Below are positions 1-9,095 of a stretch of DNA of 64,000 bases, in pieces. The notes below the pieces were generated by a model, which made no database searches, was not told where the DNA came from, and was given only the letters and a program-made list of their open reading frames with translations. The position numbers and the translations under genes are program-made. This DNA is from Streptomyces halobius (GTDB taxonomy: Bacteria; Actinomycetota; Actinomycetes; Streptomycetales; Streptomycetaceae): the NCBI RefSeq assembly GCF_023277745.1, contig NZ_CP086322.1, positions 7,316,001 through 7,380,000 of the forward strand, in the 5' to 3' direction. The first letter of the stretch is position 1. Each line of letters opens with the position of its first letter.

Positions 1-1
1 C

Positions 2-3000
2 CGTCTCATCGTCCGTGGCGCTCGCGAGCACAACCTCCGCAACGTCTCGCTCGACCTCCCCCGCGACTCCCTCATCGTCTTCACGGGGCTCTCCGGGTCG
101 GGCAAGTCCTCGCTCGCCTTCGACACGATCTTCGCCGAGGGGCAGCGGCGCTATGTCGAGTCGCTCTCCTCCTACGCCCGGCAGTTCCTCGGGCAGATGG
201 ACAAGCCCGATGTCGATTTCATCGAGGGCCTGTCCCCGGCGGTATCGATCGACCAGAAGTCCACCTCGCGCAACCCGCGCTCGACGGTCGGCACGATCAC
301 CGAGGTCTACGACTACCTCCGGCTGCTCTTCGCCCGCATCGGCAAGCCGCACTGCCCCGAGTGCGGGCGGCCGATCGCCCGGCAGTCGCCGCAGGCGATC
401 GTCGACAAGGTGCTGGAGCTCCCCGAGGGCAGCCGCTTCCAGGTGCTGTCCCCGCTGGTGCGCGAGCGCAAGGGCGAATTCGTCGACCTCTTCTCCGACC
501 TCCAGGCCAAGGGCTACAGCCGGGCCCGGGTCGACGGCGAGACCGTTCAGCTCGCCGAGCCGCCCAAGCTGAAGAAGCAGGAGAAGCACACCATCGAGGT
601 GGTCGTCGACCGCCTCACGGTCAAGGAGTCCGCCAAACGCCGGCTCACCGACTCCGTCGAGACCGCGCTCGGGCTCTCCGGCGGCATGGTCATTCTCGAC
701 TTCGTCGACCTGGACGCGGACGACCCGCAGCGCGAGCGGATGTATTCGGAGCATCTGTACTGCGCCTACGACGACCTGTCCTTCGAGGAGCTGGAGCCCC
801 GCTCCTTCTCCTTCAACTCGCCCTTTGGCGCCTGCCCGGAGTGCACCGGCATCGGTACCCGCATGGAGGTCGACCCCGAGCTGATCGTTCCCGACGAGGA
901 GCGCAGCCTCGACGAGGGCGCCATCCACCCCTGGTCGCACGGCCACACCAAGGACTACTTCGGCCGCCTGGTCGGCGCCCTGGCGGACGCCCTCGGCTTC
1001 CGTACGGACATCCCGTGGGCCGGGCTGCCGCAGCGCGCCAAGAAGGCACTGCTGCACGGCCACAAGACCCAGATCGAGGTCCGCTATCGCAACCGCTACG
1101 GCCGCCAGCGGGCGTACACCACTCCCTTCGAGGGCGCCGTGCCGTTCGTCAAGCGGCGGCACAGCGAGGCGGAGAGCGACAGCAGCCGGGAGCGCTTCGA
1201 GGGCTATATGCGCGAGGTGCCCTGCCCGACCTGTGACGGCACCCGGCTCAAGCCGATCGTGCTCGCCGTCACGGTCCAGGGGAAGTCCATCGCCGAGGTC
1301 GCGGCCATGTCGATCAGCGACTGCGCCGACTTCCTGCGCGAAATGACGCTCAACGCCCGCGAGAGGAAGATCGCCGAGCGGGTCCTCAAGGAGGTCAACG
1401 AACGGCTGAGGTTCCTGGTCGACGTCGGCCTGGACTACCTCTCGCTGAACCGCGCCGCAGGCACTCTCTCCGGCGGCGAGGCCCAGCGCATCCGACTCGC
1501 CACCCAGATCGGCTCCGGCCTGGTGGGCGTGCTCTACGTTTTGGACGAGCCGTCCATCGGCCTGCACCAGCGCGACAACCACCGGCTGATCGAGACCCTG
1601 GTCCGGCTGCGCGACCTCGGCAACACCCTGATCGTGGTCGAGCACGACGAGGACACGATCAAGACCTCCGACTGGGTCGTGGACATCGGCCCCGGCGCCG
1701 GCGAGCACGGCGGCAAGGTCGTCCACAGCGGCCCGCTGGCCGAGCTGCTGGCCAACAAGGATTCCGTCACCGGCCAGTATCTGTCCGGCAAGCGAGCCAT
1801 CCCGATGCCCGCCATGCGCCGCCCCGCCGCCCCGGGCCGGCAGCTGACGGTGCGCGGCGCGAAGGAGAACAACCTCCAGGACATCGACGCCTCCTTCCCC
1901 CTCGGAGTGCTGACCGCCGTCACCGGCGTCTCCGGATCCGGCAAGTCGACGCTGGTCAACGACATCCTCTACACCCACTTGGCGCGCGAGCTGCAGGGCG
2001 CCAAGACGGTGCCCGGCCGGCACACCCGGGTGGACGGCGACGATCTGGTGGACAAGGTCGTCCATGTCGACCAGTCGCCGATCGGCCGGACCCCGCGCTC
2101 CAACCCGGCGACGTACACAGGAGTCTTCGACCACGTCCGCAAGCTGTTCGCGGAGACGATGGAGGCCAAGGTCCGCGGCTATCTGCCGGGCCGCTTCTCC
2201 TTCAACGTCAAGGGCGGCCGCTGCGAGAACTGCTCCGGCGACGGCACCATCAAGATCGAGATGAACTTCCTGCCGGATGTGTACGTGCCGTGCGAGGTCT
2301 GCCATGGCGCGCGCTACAACCGGGAGACGCTGGAGGTGCACTACAAGGGCAAGTCCATCGCCGAGGTGCTGGACATGCCCATCGAGGAGGCGCTGCACTT
2401 CTTCGAGGCGGTGCCGACCATCTCCCGGCATCTGAAGACGCTCGACGAGGTCGGCCTGGGGTACGTCCGCCTCGGCCAGCCCGCACCGACGCTCTCCGGC
2501 GGCGAGGCGCAGCGCGTGAAGCTGGCGAGCGAGCTCCAGAAGCGGTCGACGGGCCGTACGGTCTATGTCCTGGACGAGCCGACCACCGGTCTGCACTTCG
2601 AGGACATCAGCAAGCTGATCGCGGTGCTGTCCGGGCTGGTCGACAAGGGCAACTCGGTGATCGTCATCGAGCACAACCTCGAAGTGATCAAGACGGCCGA
2701 CTGGGTCGTCGACCTGGGTCCGGAGGGCGGCAGCGGCGGCGGACTGATCGTCGCCGAGGGGACGCCCGAGGAGGTCGCGGCGGTCCCGGCCAGCCACACC
2801 GGCAAGTTCCTGCGGGAGATCCTCGGCGACCGGGTCAGCGATGCCGCGCCGTCGGGGAATCCGGGGCCCGGGAATCCAGGGCCGGGGAACCCGGTGAAGA
2901 AGATCGCGACGGCGAAGCGGCCGGCCAAGAAGACGGCGGCCAAGAACGCGTCGGCGAAGACGGTCGCGGCGAAGTCGAATGCGGTGAAGACGGCCACGGC

Positions 3001-3106
3001 CCGGACGGCAGCCAAGAAGACGGCAGCCAAGGAGACCGCGACCAAGGCTCTGACGAAGAAGGCCGCCGCGAAGAAGACGGCGACGCGGGCCCGTCGGGCG
3101 ACCTGA
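2..3106 (+). CDS. uvrA: excinuclease ABC subunit A (5' end outside window)
   Basis: Damage-recognition ATPase of nucleotide excision repair; it loads UvrB on distorted DNA. The frame is open from base 2 and the start lies upstream, so 1034 residues are visible. Seen in order: Walker [10 protein letters not shown] (about base 86), a CPEC zinc-type motif (about 353), CPTCDGTRL (about 1225), ABC signature [12 protein letters not shown] (about 1468), second Walker [11 protein letters not shown] (about 1925), the [12 protein letters not shown] zinc module (2221-2310) and second signature [12 protein letters not shown] (about 2490). After the usual UvrA end (about 2845) comes an unusual tail of about 85 residues: a [13 protein letters not shown] repeat, then many [11 protein letters not shown] units rich in Lys and Ala, like histone H1 or the tail of actinobacterial HU proteins. 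It is convergent with the sugar kinase gene; uvrC lies 6 kb downstream. Confidence 0.97.
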   Translation, partial: RLIVRGAREHNLRNVSLDLPRDSLIVFTGLSGSGKSSLAFDTIFAEGQRRYVESLSSYARQFLGQMDKPDVDFIEGLSPAVSIDQKSTSRNPRSTVGTITEVYDYLRLLFARIGKPHCPECGRPIARQSPQAIVDKVLELPEGSRFQVLSPLVRERKGEFVDLFSDLQAKGYSRARVDGETVQLAEPPKLKKQEKHTIEVVVDRLTVKESAKRRLTDSVETALGLSGGMVILDFVDLDADDPQRERMYSEHLYCAYDDLSFEELEPRSFSFNSPFGACPECTGIGTRMEVDPELIVPDEERSLDEGAIHPWSHGHTKDYFGRLVGALADALGFRTDIPWAGLPQRAKKALLHGHKTQIEVRYRNRYGRQRAYTTPFEGAVPFVKRRHSEAESDSSRERFEGYMREVPCPTCDGTRLKPIVLAVTVQGKSIAEVAAMSISDCADFLREMTLNARERKIAERVLKEVNERLRFLVDVGLDYLSLNRAAGTLSGGEAQRIRLATQIGSGLVGVLYVLDEPSIGLHQRDNHRLIETLVRLRDLGNTLIVVEHDEDTIKTSDWVVDIGPGAGEHGGKVVHSGPLAELLANKDSVTGQYLSGKRAIPMPAMRRPAAPGRQLTVRGAKENNLQDIDASFPLGVLTAVTGVSGSGKSTLVNDILYTHLARELQGAKTVPGRHTRVDGDDLVDKVVHVDQSPIGRTPRSNPATYTGVFDHVRKLFAETMEAKVRGYLPGRFSFNVKGGRCENCSGDGTIKIEMNFLPDVYVPCEVCHGARYNRETLEVHYKGKSIAEVLDMPIEEALHFFEAVPTISRHLKTLDEVGLGYVRLGQPAPTLSGGEAQRVKLASELQKRSTGRTVYVLDEPTTGLHFEDISKLIAVLSGLVDKGNSVIVIEHNLEVIKTADWVVDLGPEGGSGGGLIVAEGTPEEVAAVPASHTGKFLREILGDRVSDAAPSGNPGPGNPGPGNPVKKIATAKRPAKKTAAKNASAKTVAAKSNAVKTATARTAAKKTAAKETATKALTKKAAAKKTATRARRAT

Positions 3107-3138
3107 CGCGTCCGAGGGGCGGCCGGGGTGCGGTGCGG

Positions 3139-3173
3139 CCGGGGCGAACTGACTTCCCATCAGCTCGCCCCGG
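3139..3173. terminator. bidirectional hairpin between uvrA and the sugar kinase gene
   Basis: A 14-bp stem (3139-3152 against 3160-3173) with one mismatch and a 7-nt loop sits between two convergent stop codons. There is no U tract, as is usual in Streptomyces. It probably terminates both genes. Confidence 0.7.
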
Positions 3174-3194
3174 ACGTATACCCCGGTTCGCCGC

Positions 3195-4145
3195 TCACTC
3201 CAACAGTTCCGACGTGAACGGGGGCTCGGCGCCCGCGCGCGAGCAGGTCACGGCGGCCGCACGGGCGGCAAAGCCGAGGATGTCGCGCCAGTCGTCGGCG
3301 CCGAGCGAGGCGACCGCGGCGCGGGAGAGGGCGTCGTGGGCGTCCAGCCGGTGCAGCAGCGCGGCATTGACCGTGTCACCCGCGCCGATGGTGTCGACGA
3401 CGGCCACTCGCTCGCCCGGCACGGCCAGCGTGCCGCCGCCCGGTGTCAGCACCGTCAGGCCGTCGCCACCATGGGTGAGGACGATCGCCGCGGGCCCCGC
3501 GCCCAGCCACTCCCGCGCCGCCGCGGCGACCGCATCCGGCCCTTCCGCCTCCGCCAGCCACAGCGCGTCCTCCTCCGACAGCTTCAGGAGGGCGACATGC
3601 GGCAGCCAGGCGCGGAAACGGGCGCGGTAGGCGTCCGGGTTCGGGATCAGCCCCGGGCGGATATTGGGGTCGAGCGCCGTGAACACGCCGCGCCGGGCCT
3701 CGCGGCGCAGCAGCGCCTCGTACGCGGTCGCGCCCGGCTCCAGCACGAGCGAGCAGGTGCCCAGCGACAGTGCGCGGACCGCGTCGGGCAGCGCTGCCGG
3801 CAGGCTGAACAGACGGTCGGCGGTGCCCTCGACATAGAAGCCGTAGCCCGCGGAGCCGTCCGCGCTGACGTCCGCCACGGCGAGGGTGGTCGGCTCGCTG
3901 CCGCGCTGCACCAGCGAGATGTCCACGCCGCCGGCCCGCAGCCCGTCCAGCAGCGTCTCACCGAAGGTGTCGGTCGACACCCGCGAGCAGAACGCGGTGG
4001 GCGAGCCGAGCCGCCCCAGAGCGACCGCGGTGTTGTAGGGCCCGCCGCCGCGCCTCGGCAGCAGTGCGGGCAACTGCCCGTTCCCGGACGGGGATTGAGG
4101 GCTGGGGACGAGGTCGATCAGCGCCTCGCCGGCGACGACGATCAC
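3195..4145 (-). CDS. PfkB-family carbohydrate kinase (fructokinase-like)
   Basis: ATP-dependent sugar kinase of the ribokinase/PfkB family, 316 aa. Visible features are the N-terminal VVAGEALIDLVP, the substrate motif GGGPYNTAVALGRLG, a LDPNIRP strand, and the C-terminal DTIGAGDTVNAALL signature holding the anion hole and catalytic Asp. The GTG at 4145 is chosen because AGGAAAGGA lies just upstream and because it overlaps the stop of the LacI regulator by 4 bp (GTGA), indicating translational coupling. Longer upstream reading would enter the LacI gene. Coupling to a LacI repressor suggests sugar-induced expression. The substrate cannot be read from sequence; fructose is the commonest for this subfamily. 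Confidence 0.9.
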   Translation of the reverse strand: MIVVAGEALIDLVPSPQSPSGNGQLPALLPRRGGGPYNTAVALGRLGSPTAFCSRVSTDTFGETLLDGLRAGGVDISLVQRGSEPTTLAVADVSADGSAGYGFYVEGTADRLFSLPAALPDAVRALSLGTCSLVLEPGATAYEALLRREARRGVFTALDPNIRPGLIPNPDAYRARFRAWLPHVALLKLSEEDALWLAEAEGPDAVAAAAREWLGAGPAAIVLTHGGDGLTVLTPGGGTLAVPGERVAVVDTIGAGDTVNAALLHRLDAHDALSRAAVASLGADDWRDILGFAARAAAVTCSRAGAEPPFTSELLE

Positions 4146-5215
4146 GGGGTGCGGTTCCTTTCCTGGGCAGCCGGGGGAGTGGTCGGAGGGCCGGCCGCGC
4201 GTGGGGCCGACGGGCCGGTATCGGGGCAGCCGCACGACGTACGGTGCACGAAGGCGCAGGGCAGACGGAGGGCGCGCGGCGGGCGGTCCGGCTGCTCCAG
4301 CCGCTCCAGGAGCAGCCGGACCGCCGCCGTCCCGATGTCCTTGCTGGGCTGCGCGATCACGGTCAGCCGGGGCTCGAACAGATCCGCCCAGGAGAAGTCG
4401 TCGAAGCAGGCCAGCGCGATATCGCGGGGCACCTGGAGGCGCATGTCGCGCAGTGCACGGAGGGCCCCGATCGTCATCGCGTTGTTGGCGGTGATGATCG
4501 CGGTGGGCGGTTCCGGCGCGGCGAGCAGACGGCGGGTGGCGTCCTGCGCGCCCACCGCCTCGGAATTGCCGCCGGCGAGCAGTTCCGGCGCGGACGGCAG
4601 ACCCCGGGCGCGCAGCCCTTCGCGGTAGCCCTGGACGCGCTCGGCGGTGGTGCTCAGCCCGGGGAGCCCGGCTACCAGGCCGATCCGGGAGTGTCCCAAG
4701 TCGGCCAGATGCTCGACCAGTTGACGTACCGGGCCGGAGTTCTCCGCGCACACCTGGTCGTGGCCGTCACCGACCCGCCGGTCCAGGAAGACCGTGGGGA
4801 CCCCGCGCCGCGTCAGATACCCGGCCATCTCGGCGGGCTCGGCCGACGGCGCGACGATCATGCCGTCCACCCGCCGCTCGTGCAGCAGCTGGACGACCTT
4901 GCGCTCATGTTCCGGGTCGTCGTGCGGGTCGGCGATCAGCAGACTGTAGCCGGCCGCCAGCGCACCGGCCTCGACGCCCTGGAGGATCTCGGTGAAGTAC
5001 GGGTTGCCGATCGCGGAGACCGCGAGACCGATCGAGCGGGTGCGGGCGGTGACCAGCGAGCGGGCGAGGGTGTTGTGGGTGTAGCCGAGCTCGTCGATGG
5101 CGCCGAGCACCGCGGCGCGGGTGGCGGGGCGTACCGGCCGGGTCTCGTTGAGCACGTGCGAGACCGTGGCGACGGAGACGCCCGCGCGCCGTGCCACATC
5201 CACCATGGTCGTCAT
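4142..5215 (-). CDS. LacI-family transcriptional regulator
   Basis: 357-aa sugar-responsive repressor. The N-terminus carries a LacI HTH (TMVDVARRAGVSVATVSHVL) and hinge region (GYTHNTLARSL), followed by a periplasmic-binding-protein-like sensor domain. The start at 5215 places the HTH at the N-terminus as in the family; the frame is open further upstream but that would add a non-homologous leader. It shares a GTGA overlap with the downstream kinase, so the two form one operon. Three overlapping palindromes at 5321-5362, about 110-150 bp upstream, look like LacI-type operators and suggest autoregulation. No transporter is adjacent. Confidence 0.93.
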   Translation of the reverse strand: MTTMVDVARRAGVSVATVSHVLNETRPVRPATRAAVLGAIDELGYTHNTLARSLVTARTRSIGLAVSAIGNPYFTEILQGVEAGALAAGYSLLIADPHDDPEHERKVVQLLHERRVDGMIVAPSAEPAEMAGYLTRRGVPTVFLDRRVGDGHDQVCAENSGPVRQLVEHLADLGHSRIGLVAGLPGLSTTAERVQGYREGLRARGLPSAPELLAGGNSEAVGAQDATRRLLAAPEPPTAIITANNAMTIGALRALRDMRLQVPRDIALACFDDFSWADLFEPRLTVIAQPSKDIGTAAVRLLLERLEQPDRPPRALRLPCAFVHRTSCGCPDTGPSAPRAAGPPTTPPAAQERNRTP

Positions 5216-5322
5216 CCGGCTGTGCTTTCCTTCCTGGCCCCGGGCCGCGGCCACCGTTCCGGTAGCTCTCCATGCCACGCCCTTGAGCGCACCGCCCCCA
5301 CCTCAGCACACTCGGGCGTAAA

Positions 5323-5362
5323 CGTAAACGTTTGCGTAAGCGCTTTGCGTAAGCGCTTACGC
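5323..5362. promoter_or_regulatory. tandem LacI-type operators
   Basis: A perfect 16-bp palindrome GCGTAAGCGCTTACGC (5347-5362) is preceded by two near-palindromes, CGTAAACGTTTGCG (5323-5336) and GCGTAAGCGCTTTGCG (5334-5349). They overlap and have the central CG symmetry typical of LacI-family sites. The only LacI gene in view begins 108 bp away and reads outward from this region. Binding is inferred. Confidence 0.75.
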
Positions 5363-5523
5363 AGGTGCTTGCGCGCAGGCTGCCTTCCGGGCGCCGAACC
5401 GGCACGACGTCGTCAGGACGCGCCGGTGCGCGCACGCGGCACCCGCCGGAAGCGGAACGATCTGTACCGGTATCGTCGGAGCCGAAATCGTACGCAGGCG
5501 GATCCGGAGGCGGCCCGAAGACG

Positions 5524-5623
5524 GATACCTGACGACGGATGCCCGACGATCGATGTCTGATGGCCGACAGGTGATGCCGACGTCCTGCGACCGGCGTCGG
5601 ACGTCCGATGTCGGATGTCCGAC
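5524..5623. repeat. degenerate GATGTCCGAC-type repeats upstream of the Rieske gene
   Basis: The interval repeats variants of (G/C)GGATG(C/T)CCGAC and its complement. The clearest part (5596-5623) holds GTCGGACGTCCGAT followed by GTCGGATGTCCGAC, each nearly self-complementary. Together with the LacI operators this is all I see in the 455-bp gap 5216-5670. Confidence 0.6.
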
Positions 5624-5670
5624 GCTCGAAGGCCATCACCGCCCCGTGCCGACCCATCCCTGGAGCAGCC

Positions 5671-6078
5671 ATGAGCCAGTCCCCCGCCCGTCGAACCATG
5701 CTGCGCGGGGCCGCGCTCGCGGGTGCCGCCGGCTTCGGGCTGGCGGCCTGCTCCCCGGAGAACGGCGATGCGTCGGCCGGGCCCACCGCGCCGGTCGACC
5801 TGGGGTCCGCCGCCGAGGTGCCGGTCGGCGGTGCCAGGCTCTACCGGGAGGACCGGCTCGTGGTGTCGCAGCCCGCCAAGGGCGAGTTCAAGTGCTTCAG
5901 CGCCAAGTGCACCCACGCGGGCTGTGTGCTGACCGAGATCGAGAAGAAGCAGGGCACCTGCCCCTGTCACGGCAGCCGCTTCGACGTCACCACGGGCGAG
6001 GTCATCCAGGGGCCGGCGTCCGATCCGCTGCCCGAGGTGCCGGTCAAGGCCGAGAACGGGAAGCTGATAGCGGGCTGA
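5671..6078 (+). CDS. Rieske [2Fe-2S] Tat-type lipoprotein
   Basis: 135-aa exported iron-sulfur protein. It starts with twin-arginine ARRTMLRGAALAGAAGFGLAAC, in which LAAC is a lipobox, so export by Tat and lipid anchoring at the membrane are likely. The cluster ligands are visible as CTHAGC and CPCHGS with a C-terminal GEVIQGPASDPLP segment, the standard Rieske fold. Start 5671 has GGAG 8 nt upstream; an in-frame ATG at 5608 would put extra residues before the signal peptide. Stand-alone Rieske lipoproteins of this size are common in Streptomyces; the partner electron carrier is not known. Confidence 0.9.
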   Translation: MSQSPARRTMLRGAALAGAAGFGLAACSPENGDASAGPTAPVDLGSAAEVPVGGARLYREDRLVVSQPAKGEFKCFSAKCTHAGCVLTEIEKKQGTCPCHGSRFDVTTGEVIQGPASDPLPEVPVKAENGKLIAG

Positions 6079-6133
6079 GGCCGCGCGGTGCCCCGGCAGC
6101 AGCCGGTCTCCGCTGGTCCCACCCGCCGCTCGC

Positions 6134-7072
6134 TCAACCCCAGTCCCACCCGATCCCCAGGATTCCGGGCCGTACCCCCTGCTCCACCAGATGGACGGCG
6201 CGGTGTCGGCCGCTCAGTGTCAGCTCCTGCTGGCCGCTGCGCGGGGCGCCCGCCGAGACCTGGGTGAAGCGCCGGCAGCGCACCGGCAGCGCCGCCTCGT
6301 CGAAGCGGACCTGAAGGACGTACTGCCCGCCGCCGAAGCTGAAGCCGCGGACGTACTCGGTGCTCGGGCCGCCGCTGCCGTCCTCGAAGACATAGCCGAG
6401 GACATGGGTGTCGCCGGCCCGCAGCCTGGCGTCGAAGAGCAGCTCGGCGACCACCACCCCGGTGTCCGCGTCCCCGCGCACCCGCCCCAGCCGGCAGTTC
6501 TCCACGGCGCGCACCTTCACCCGGGACGGATCGCAGCCCGTGTCGCCCCGGTGGATGGCGATATAGCGGTCCACGCCGTCCCGGTGTGCGCGGACGACCT
6601 GCAGCGATTCGCGTTCGCTCAGCTCGCGCCGCGGCCCGATGCGGACCCGCTCGTGATGTCCGACGGTGTGCAGCCCGCCGTCCGCCGGGGTCTCCAGCTC
6701 GGCGAACAGCTGCCGCAGGGCGTCGGCGGGCTCCACCAGAGAGCGGTAGGAGCGGGCGGCCGGACGCTCGGCCTCGGGACGGACGCCGCCTTCGGGCACC
6801 AGAAGACGATGCAGGGAGCGCGCGGGCAGGTCGAGCACCTCTTCCAGCGCGCGCACCGCCCGCAGGGATTCGGGGCGCTGGGGGCGCCGCGCCCCCTGTT
6901 GCCAGTAACTCAGGCTGGTCACCCCGACCTTGATACCGCGCTGTGCGAGCTTGTGCTGGACGCGGTGCAGGGCGAGGCCGCGCGCCGTGAGCGCGCTGCG
7001 CAGGGCCAGATGGAACGGGCCGGTGCGCAGCAGTTGTGCCAGCTCGGCGGATTCGGGAGTGTTTTGTGCCAT
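6134..7072 (-). CDS. helix-turn-helix (XRE-like) regulator
   Basis: 312 aa. The N-terminal third (LRSALTARGLALHRVQHKLA through SYWQQGARRPQRPESLRAV) resembles an XRE-type HTH that reads a tandem of helices ending in a conserved SYWQ. The remaining 200 residues are a beta-rich domain I cannot assign (GDTHVLGYVFEDGSGG, FSFGGGQYVLQVRFD). Start 7072 gives the shortest N-terminus before the HTH. It is divergent from the secreted protease gene across 238 bp, so control of that gene is possible but unproven. Streptomyces genomes carry similar proteins; none has a function I can name. Confidence 0.75.
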   Translation of the reverse strand: MAQNTPESAELAQLLRTGPFHLALRSALTARGLALHRVQHKLAQRGIKVGVTSLSYWQQGARRPQRPESLRAVRALEEVLDLPARSLHRLLVPEGGVRPEAERPAARSYRSLVEPADALRQLFAELETPADGGLHTVGHHERVRIGPRRELSERESLQVVRAHRDGVDRYIAIHRGDTGCDPSRVKVRAVENCRLGRVRGDADTGVVVAELLFDARLRAGDTHVLGYVFEDGSGGPSTEYVRGFSFGGGQYVLQVRFDEAALPVRCRRFTQVSAGAPRSGQQELTLSGRHRAVHLVEQGVRPGILGIGWDWG

Positions 7073-7310
7073 TGCCTCAATCCTCCGGCGCGCGGGTGAA
7101 CGTTCACAACCCGTTCGCACGCCGCGCGCTCTCCCCGCATGTTCACTGCAGTACGCCGGGCACCCGATGTTCACATCCGGGGCCCACCCGTCCACACCCA
7201 CATGTCACTCCGAATTGAAGCGTGTTGACCCACGTACGACAACACCTGATGCTCCTCATCAGCATCCGGATGCGCTCCTCTCCCCCCCCACCCCCCTCGG
7301 GAGGAACGCC

Positions 7311-7967
7311 ATGACCCGTGCACCCCACGCACGACGTCCGCGCCGCAGATGGTTGTCGGCCGCGGCCGTCGGCGCCGCGACCCTGACCGCGCTGACCGCG
7401 CTCCCCGGGGCGACCGCCTCGGCAACCGCGCCCCTCGCGCCCTCGGCGCACGCCACCGGTGCCGCGCAGAGCGCCGTCGCGCCGCGCGCGGTCAACCGCC
7501 TCGACATCACGATGCAGGCGCAGGAAAGGTCCAACTGGTGCTGGGCCGGCGCCGGCAACACCATCGCGGACTGGTACGGCAAGAACTACAGCCAGAACCA
7601 GTTCTGCAACGCCGCCTTCAACCGACAGCAGGGCACCGCCTGCCCCAACAACCAGGCCACGCTGGGCCATGTGCAGAACGCATTCGACTGGATGGGCATC
7701 AACTCCGGCTCGTATGTGACCGGCTATCTGCGCTACAGCACCGTGCAGAGCGAGATCAACGCCAAGCGGCCCATCGAGACCCGGATCCAGTGGTCGTCCG
7801 GCGGCGGCCACATGCACACCATCTACGGCTACGACACGGCCAAGAACTGGGTTTACTGGGGTGACCCCTGGGCCTCCAACAACCGGTACAACTGGGGCGA
7901 CTTCGACTACTACGTGAACGGCAGCTCCTTCTCCTGGACGCACTCCCTCTACCGGATAGGAGCCTGA
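7311..7967 (+). CDS. secreted papain-like cysteine protease
   Basis: 218 aa. The start at 7311 follows GGGAGGA. An Arg-rich n-region (RRPRRRW), a hydrophobic stretch and an Ala-rich cleavage zone form a signal peptide. The mature part has the hallmark RSNWCWAGAGNTIADWYG containing the catalytic Cys, then GGGHMHTIYGYD with the catalytic His and WVYWGDPW, as in the papain-like/C39-like secreted family. It ends 4 bp before the next gene, whose product is membrane anchored, so the two are probably co-transcribed and may act together outside the cell. Confidence 0.88.
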   Translation: MTRAPHARRPRRRWLSAAAVGAATLTALTALPGATASATAPLAPSAHATGAAQSAVAPRAVNRLDITMQAQERSNWCWAGAGNTIADWYGKNYSQNQFCNAAFNRQQGTACPNNQATLGHVQNAFDWMGINSGSYVTGYLRYSTVQSEINAKRPIETRIQWSSGGGHMHTIYGYDTAKNWVYWGDPWASNNRYNWGDFDYYVNGSSFSWTHSLYRIGA

Positions 7968-7971
7968 GGCC

Positions 7972-8865
7972 ATGACGAAGCGCACCGCTCGCACCGCTCT
8001 TCGCGCCGCCGCCACCGGGACGCTCGCCGGCGCTCTCATCGGCCTCGCCCCGCACGCCGTCCTGGCCGCGGAGGCCCCCGCGCCGCCCCGGGCCCCGTCC
8101 CGTGCCGGCCTCGACGCCGCCCATGAGGCGGCGGCCGCGCCCGCGACACTGGACACCCTCACCCGGTTCTTCGCCCGTGAGGCGGCCCGGCACGGTGCTC
8201 AGGGCGACGCTGCCGCTACGGGCACGGCGAAGACCGCCCCGCACATCGAGGGCAGCACGGTCCCCGTCTACGTCCTGTCGCCGGACTTCGTCCGCGGCAA
8301 GACCGAGGCCCCGGTCGCCCGGCTGGAGTTCCTCGCCAGCAAGGCCGTCGCCGCCGACGGCCGGACGGTCACGGTGCGGACCGTGCGGCAGGGCACCGCC
8401 TGGAAGGTCGTCAACATCGCCAGCGGCGACGACGAGACCCGCTACCACGCCGCCGGGGCCGCCAAGCGCGGCGCCGGGACGGTCTTCCACGAACCGCAGA
8501 TCGACGCCTGGTACGTCCAGCGGGGCGACCGCGTCGAGCCGCTGGACGCGGACGCGGTGAAGGCGGTCGGCGCGCACGGCACCTCCGTCGCCGCCTATCA
8601 GAAGCGGGTGGCGAAGGCGTACGGCGACAAGCTGCCCGGCTCGGCCTACGACAAGCGCGGTGAGGCCGGGGGCTACGGCCCGCAGGCCGCTTCCGGGACC
8701 GCCCCGTCCGCCGGGGAGAGTGCCCGCAAGCAGCCTGTCGAGGCCGATGCGCTGGCCGGCGACGGCGTTCCGGTGGCCGCCGCCTCGACCGTGGCGGGTG
8801 GCGCCGCCCTGGTCGCCCTCGGGCTGTTGGGGACCGCGGCGCTGCGCCGGAGGCGCGCCCGCTGA
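7972..8865 (+). CDS. secreted, C-terminally anchored protein of unknown function
   Basis: 297 aa. It has an N-terminal signal peptide (TKRTARTALRAAATGTLAGA through HAVLAA), an extracellular domain of about 220 residues, and a C-terminal hydrophobic helix (AASTVAGGAALVALGLLGTA) followed by RRRRAR, a tail-anchor arrangement. No LPXTG-like motif is present. The start at 7972 is 4 bp after the protease stop, with GGAG overlapping the protease end. I do not recognise the extracellular domain. The tight pairing suggests a protease partner, inhibitor or substrate. Confidence 0.8.
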   Translation: MTKRTARTALRAAATGTLAGALIGLAPHAVLAAEAPAPPRAPSRAGLDAAHEAAAAPATLDTLTRFFAREAARHGAQGDAAATGTAKTAPHIEGSTVPVYVLSPDFVRGKTEAPVARLEFLASKAVAADGRTVTVRTVRQGTAWKVVNIASGDDETRYHAAGAAKRGAGTVFHEPQIDAWYVQRGDRVEPLDADAVKAVGAHGTSVAAYQKRVAKAYGDKLPGSAYDKRGEAGGYGPQAASGTAPSAGESARKQPVEADALAGDGVPVAAASTVAGGAALVALGLLGTAALRRRRAR

Positions 8866-9001
8866 CGGGTGCGGGGCCCGGCGGCCCCGGGAGGGGGCTG
8901 GCTGACGGATAAGGGGTCCGCGGTGTCCGGGGGCGCCGGCCTGGTGAGACTGCGCTCCGGCTCCCGCACCCCACCCACACACCCTCCCCCGCCCCCCACC
9001 C

Positions 9002-9030
9002 CTGCCCTCCCCCCGAAGGGGGGAGGGCAG
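9002..9030 (+). terminator. strong hairpin upstream of uvrC
   Basis: A perfect 13-bp stem (9002-9014 against 9018-9030) with a GAA loop. It lies about 140 bp downstream of the anchored protein gene and 66 bp before uvrC, so it probably insulates uvrC. The surrounding 8960-9060 is C-rich low-complexity DNA. Confidence 0.65.
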
Positions 9031-9095
9031 CAAACGCCCCCACCCCCTCCGCCCGACGCCCCTGATTGTCAGTGGCGGTCAGTAGGGTGGTGGAC

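Noticed and set aside
4064..5560. 498-aa plus-strand ORF over the kinase and LacI genes
   Set aside because: The minus strand has clear motifs (PfkB, LacI HTH) and the LacI operators; this ORF has none.
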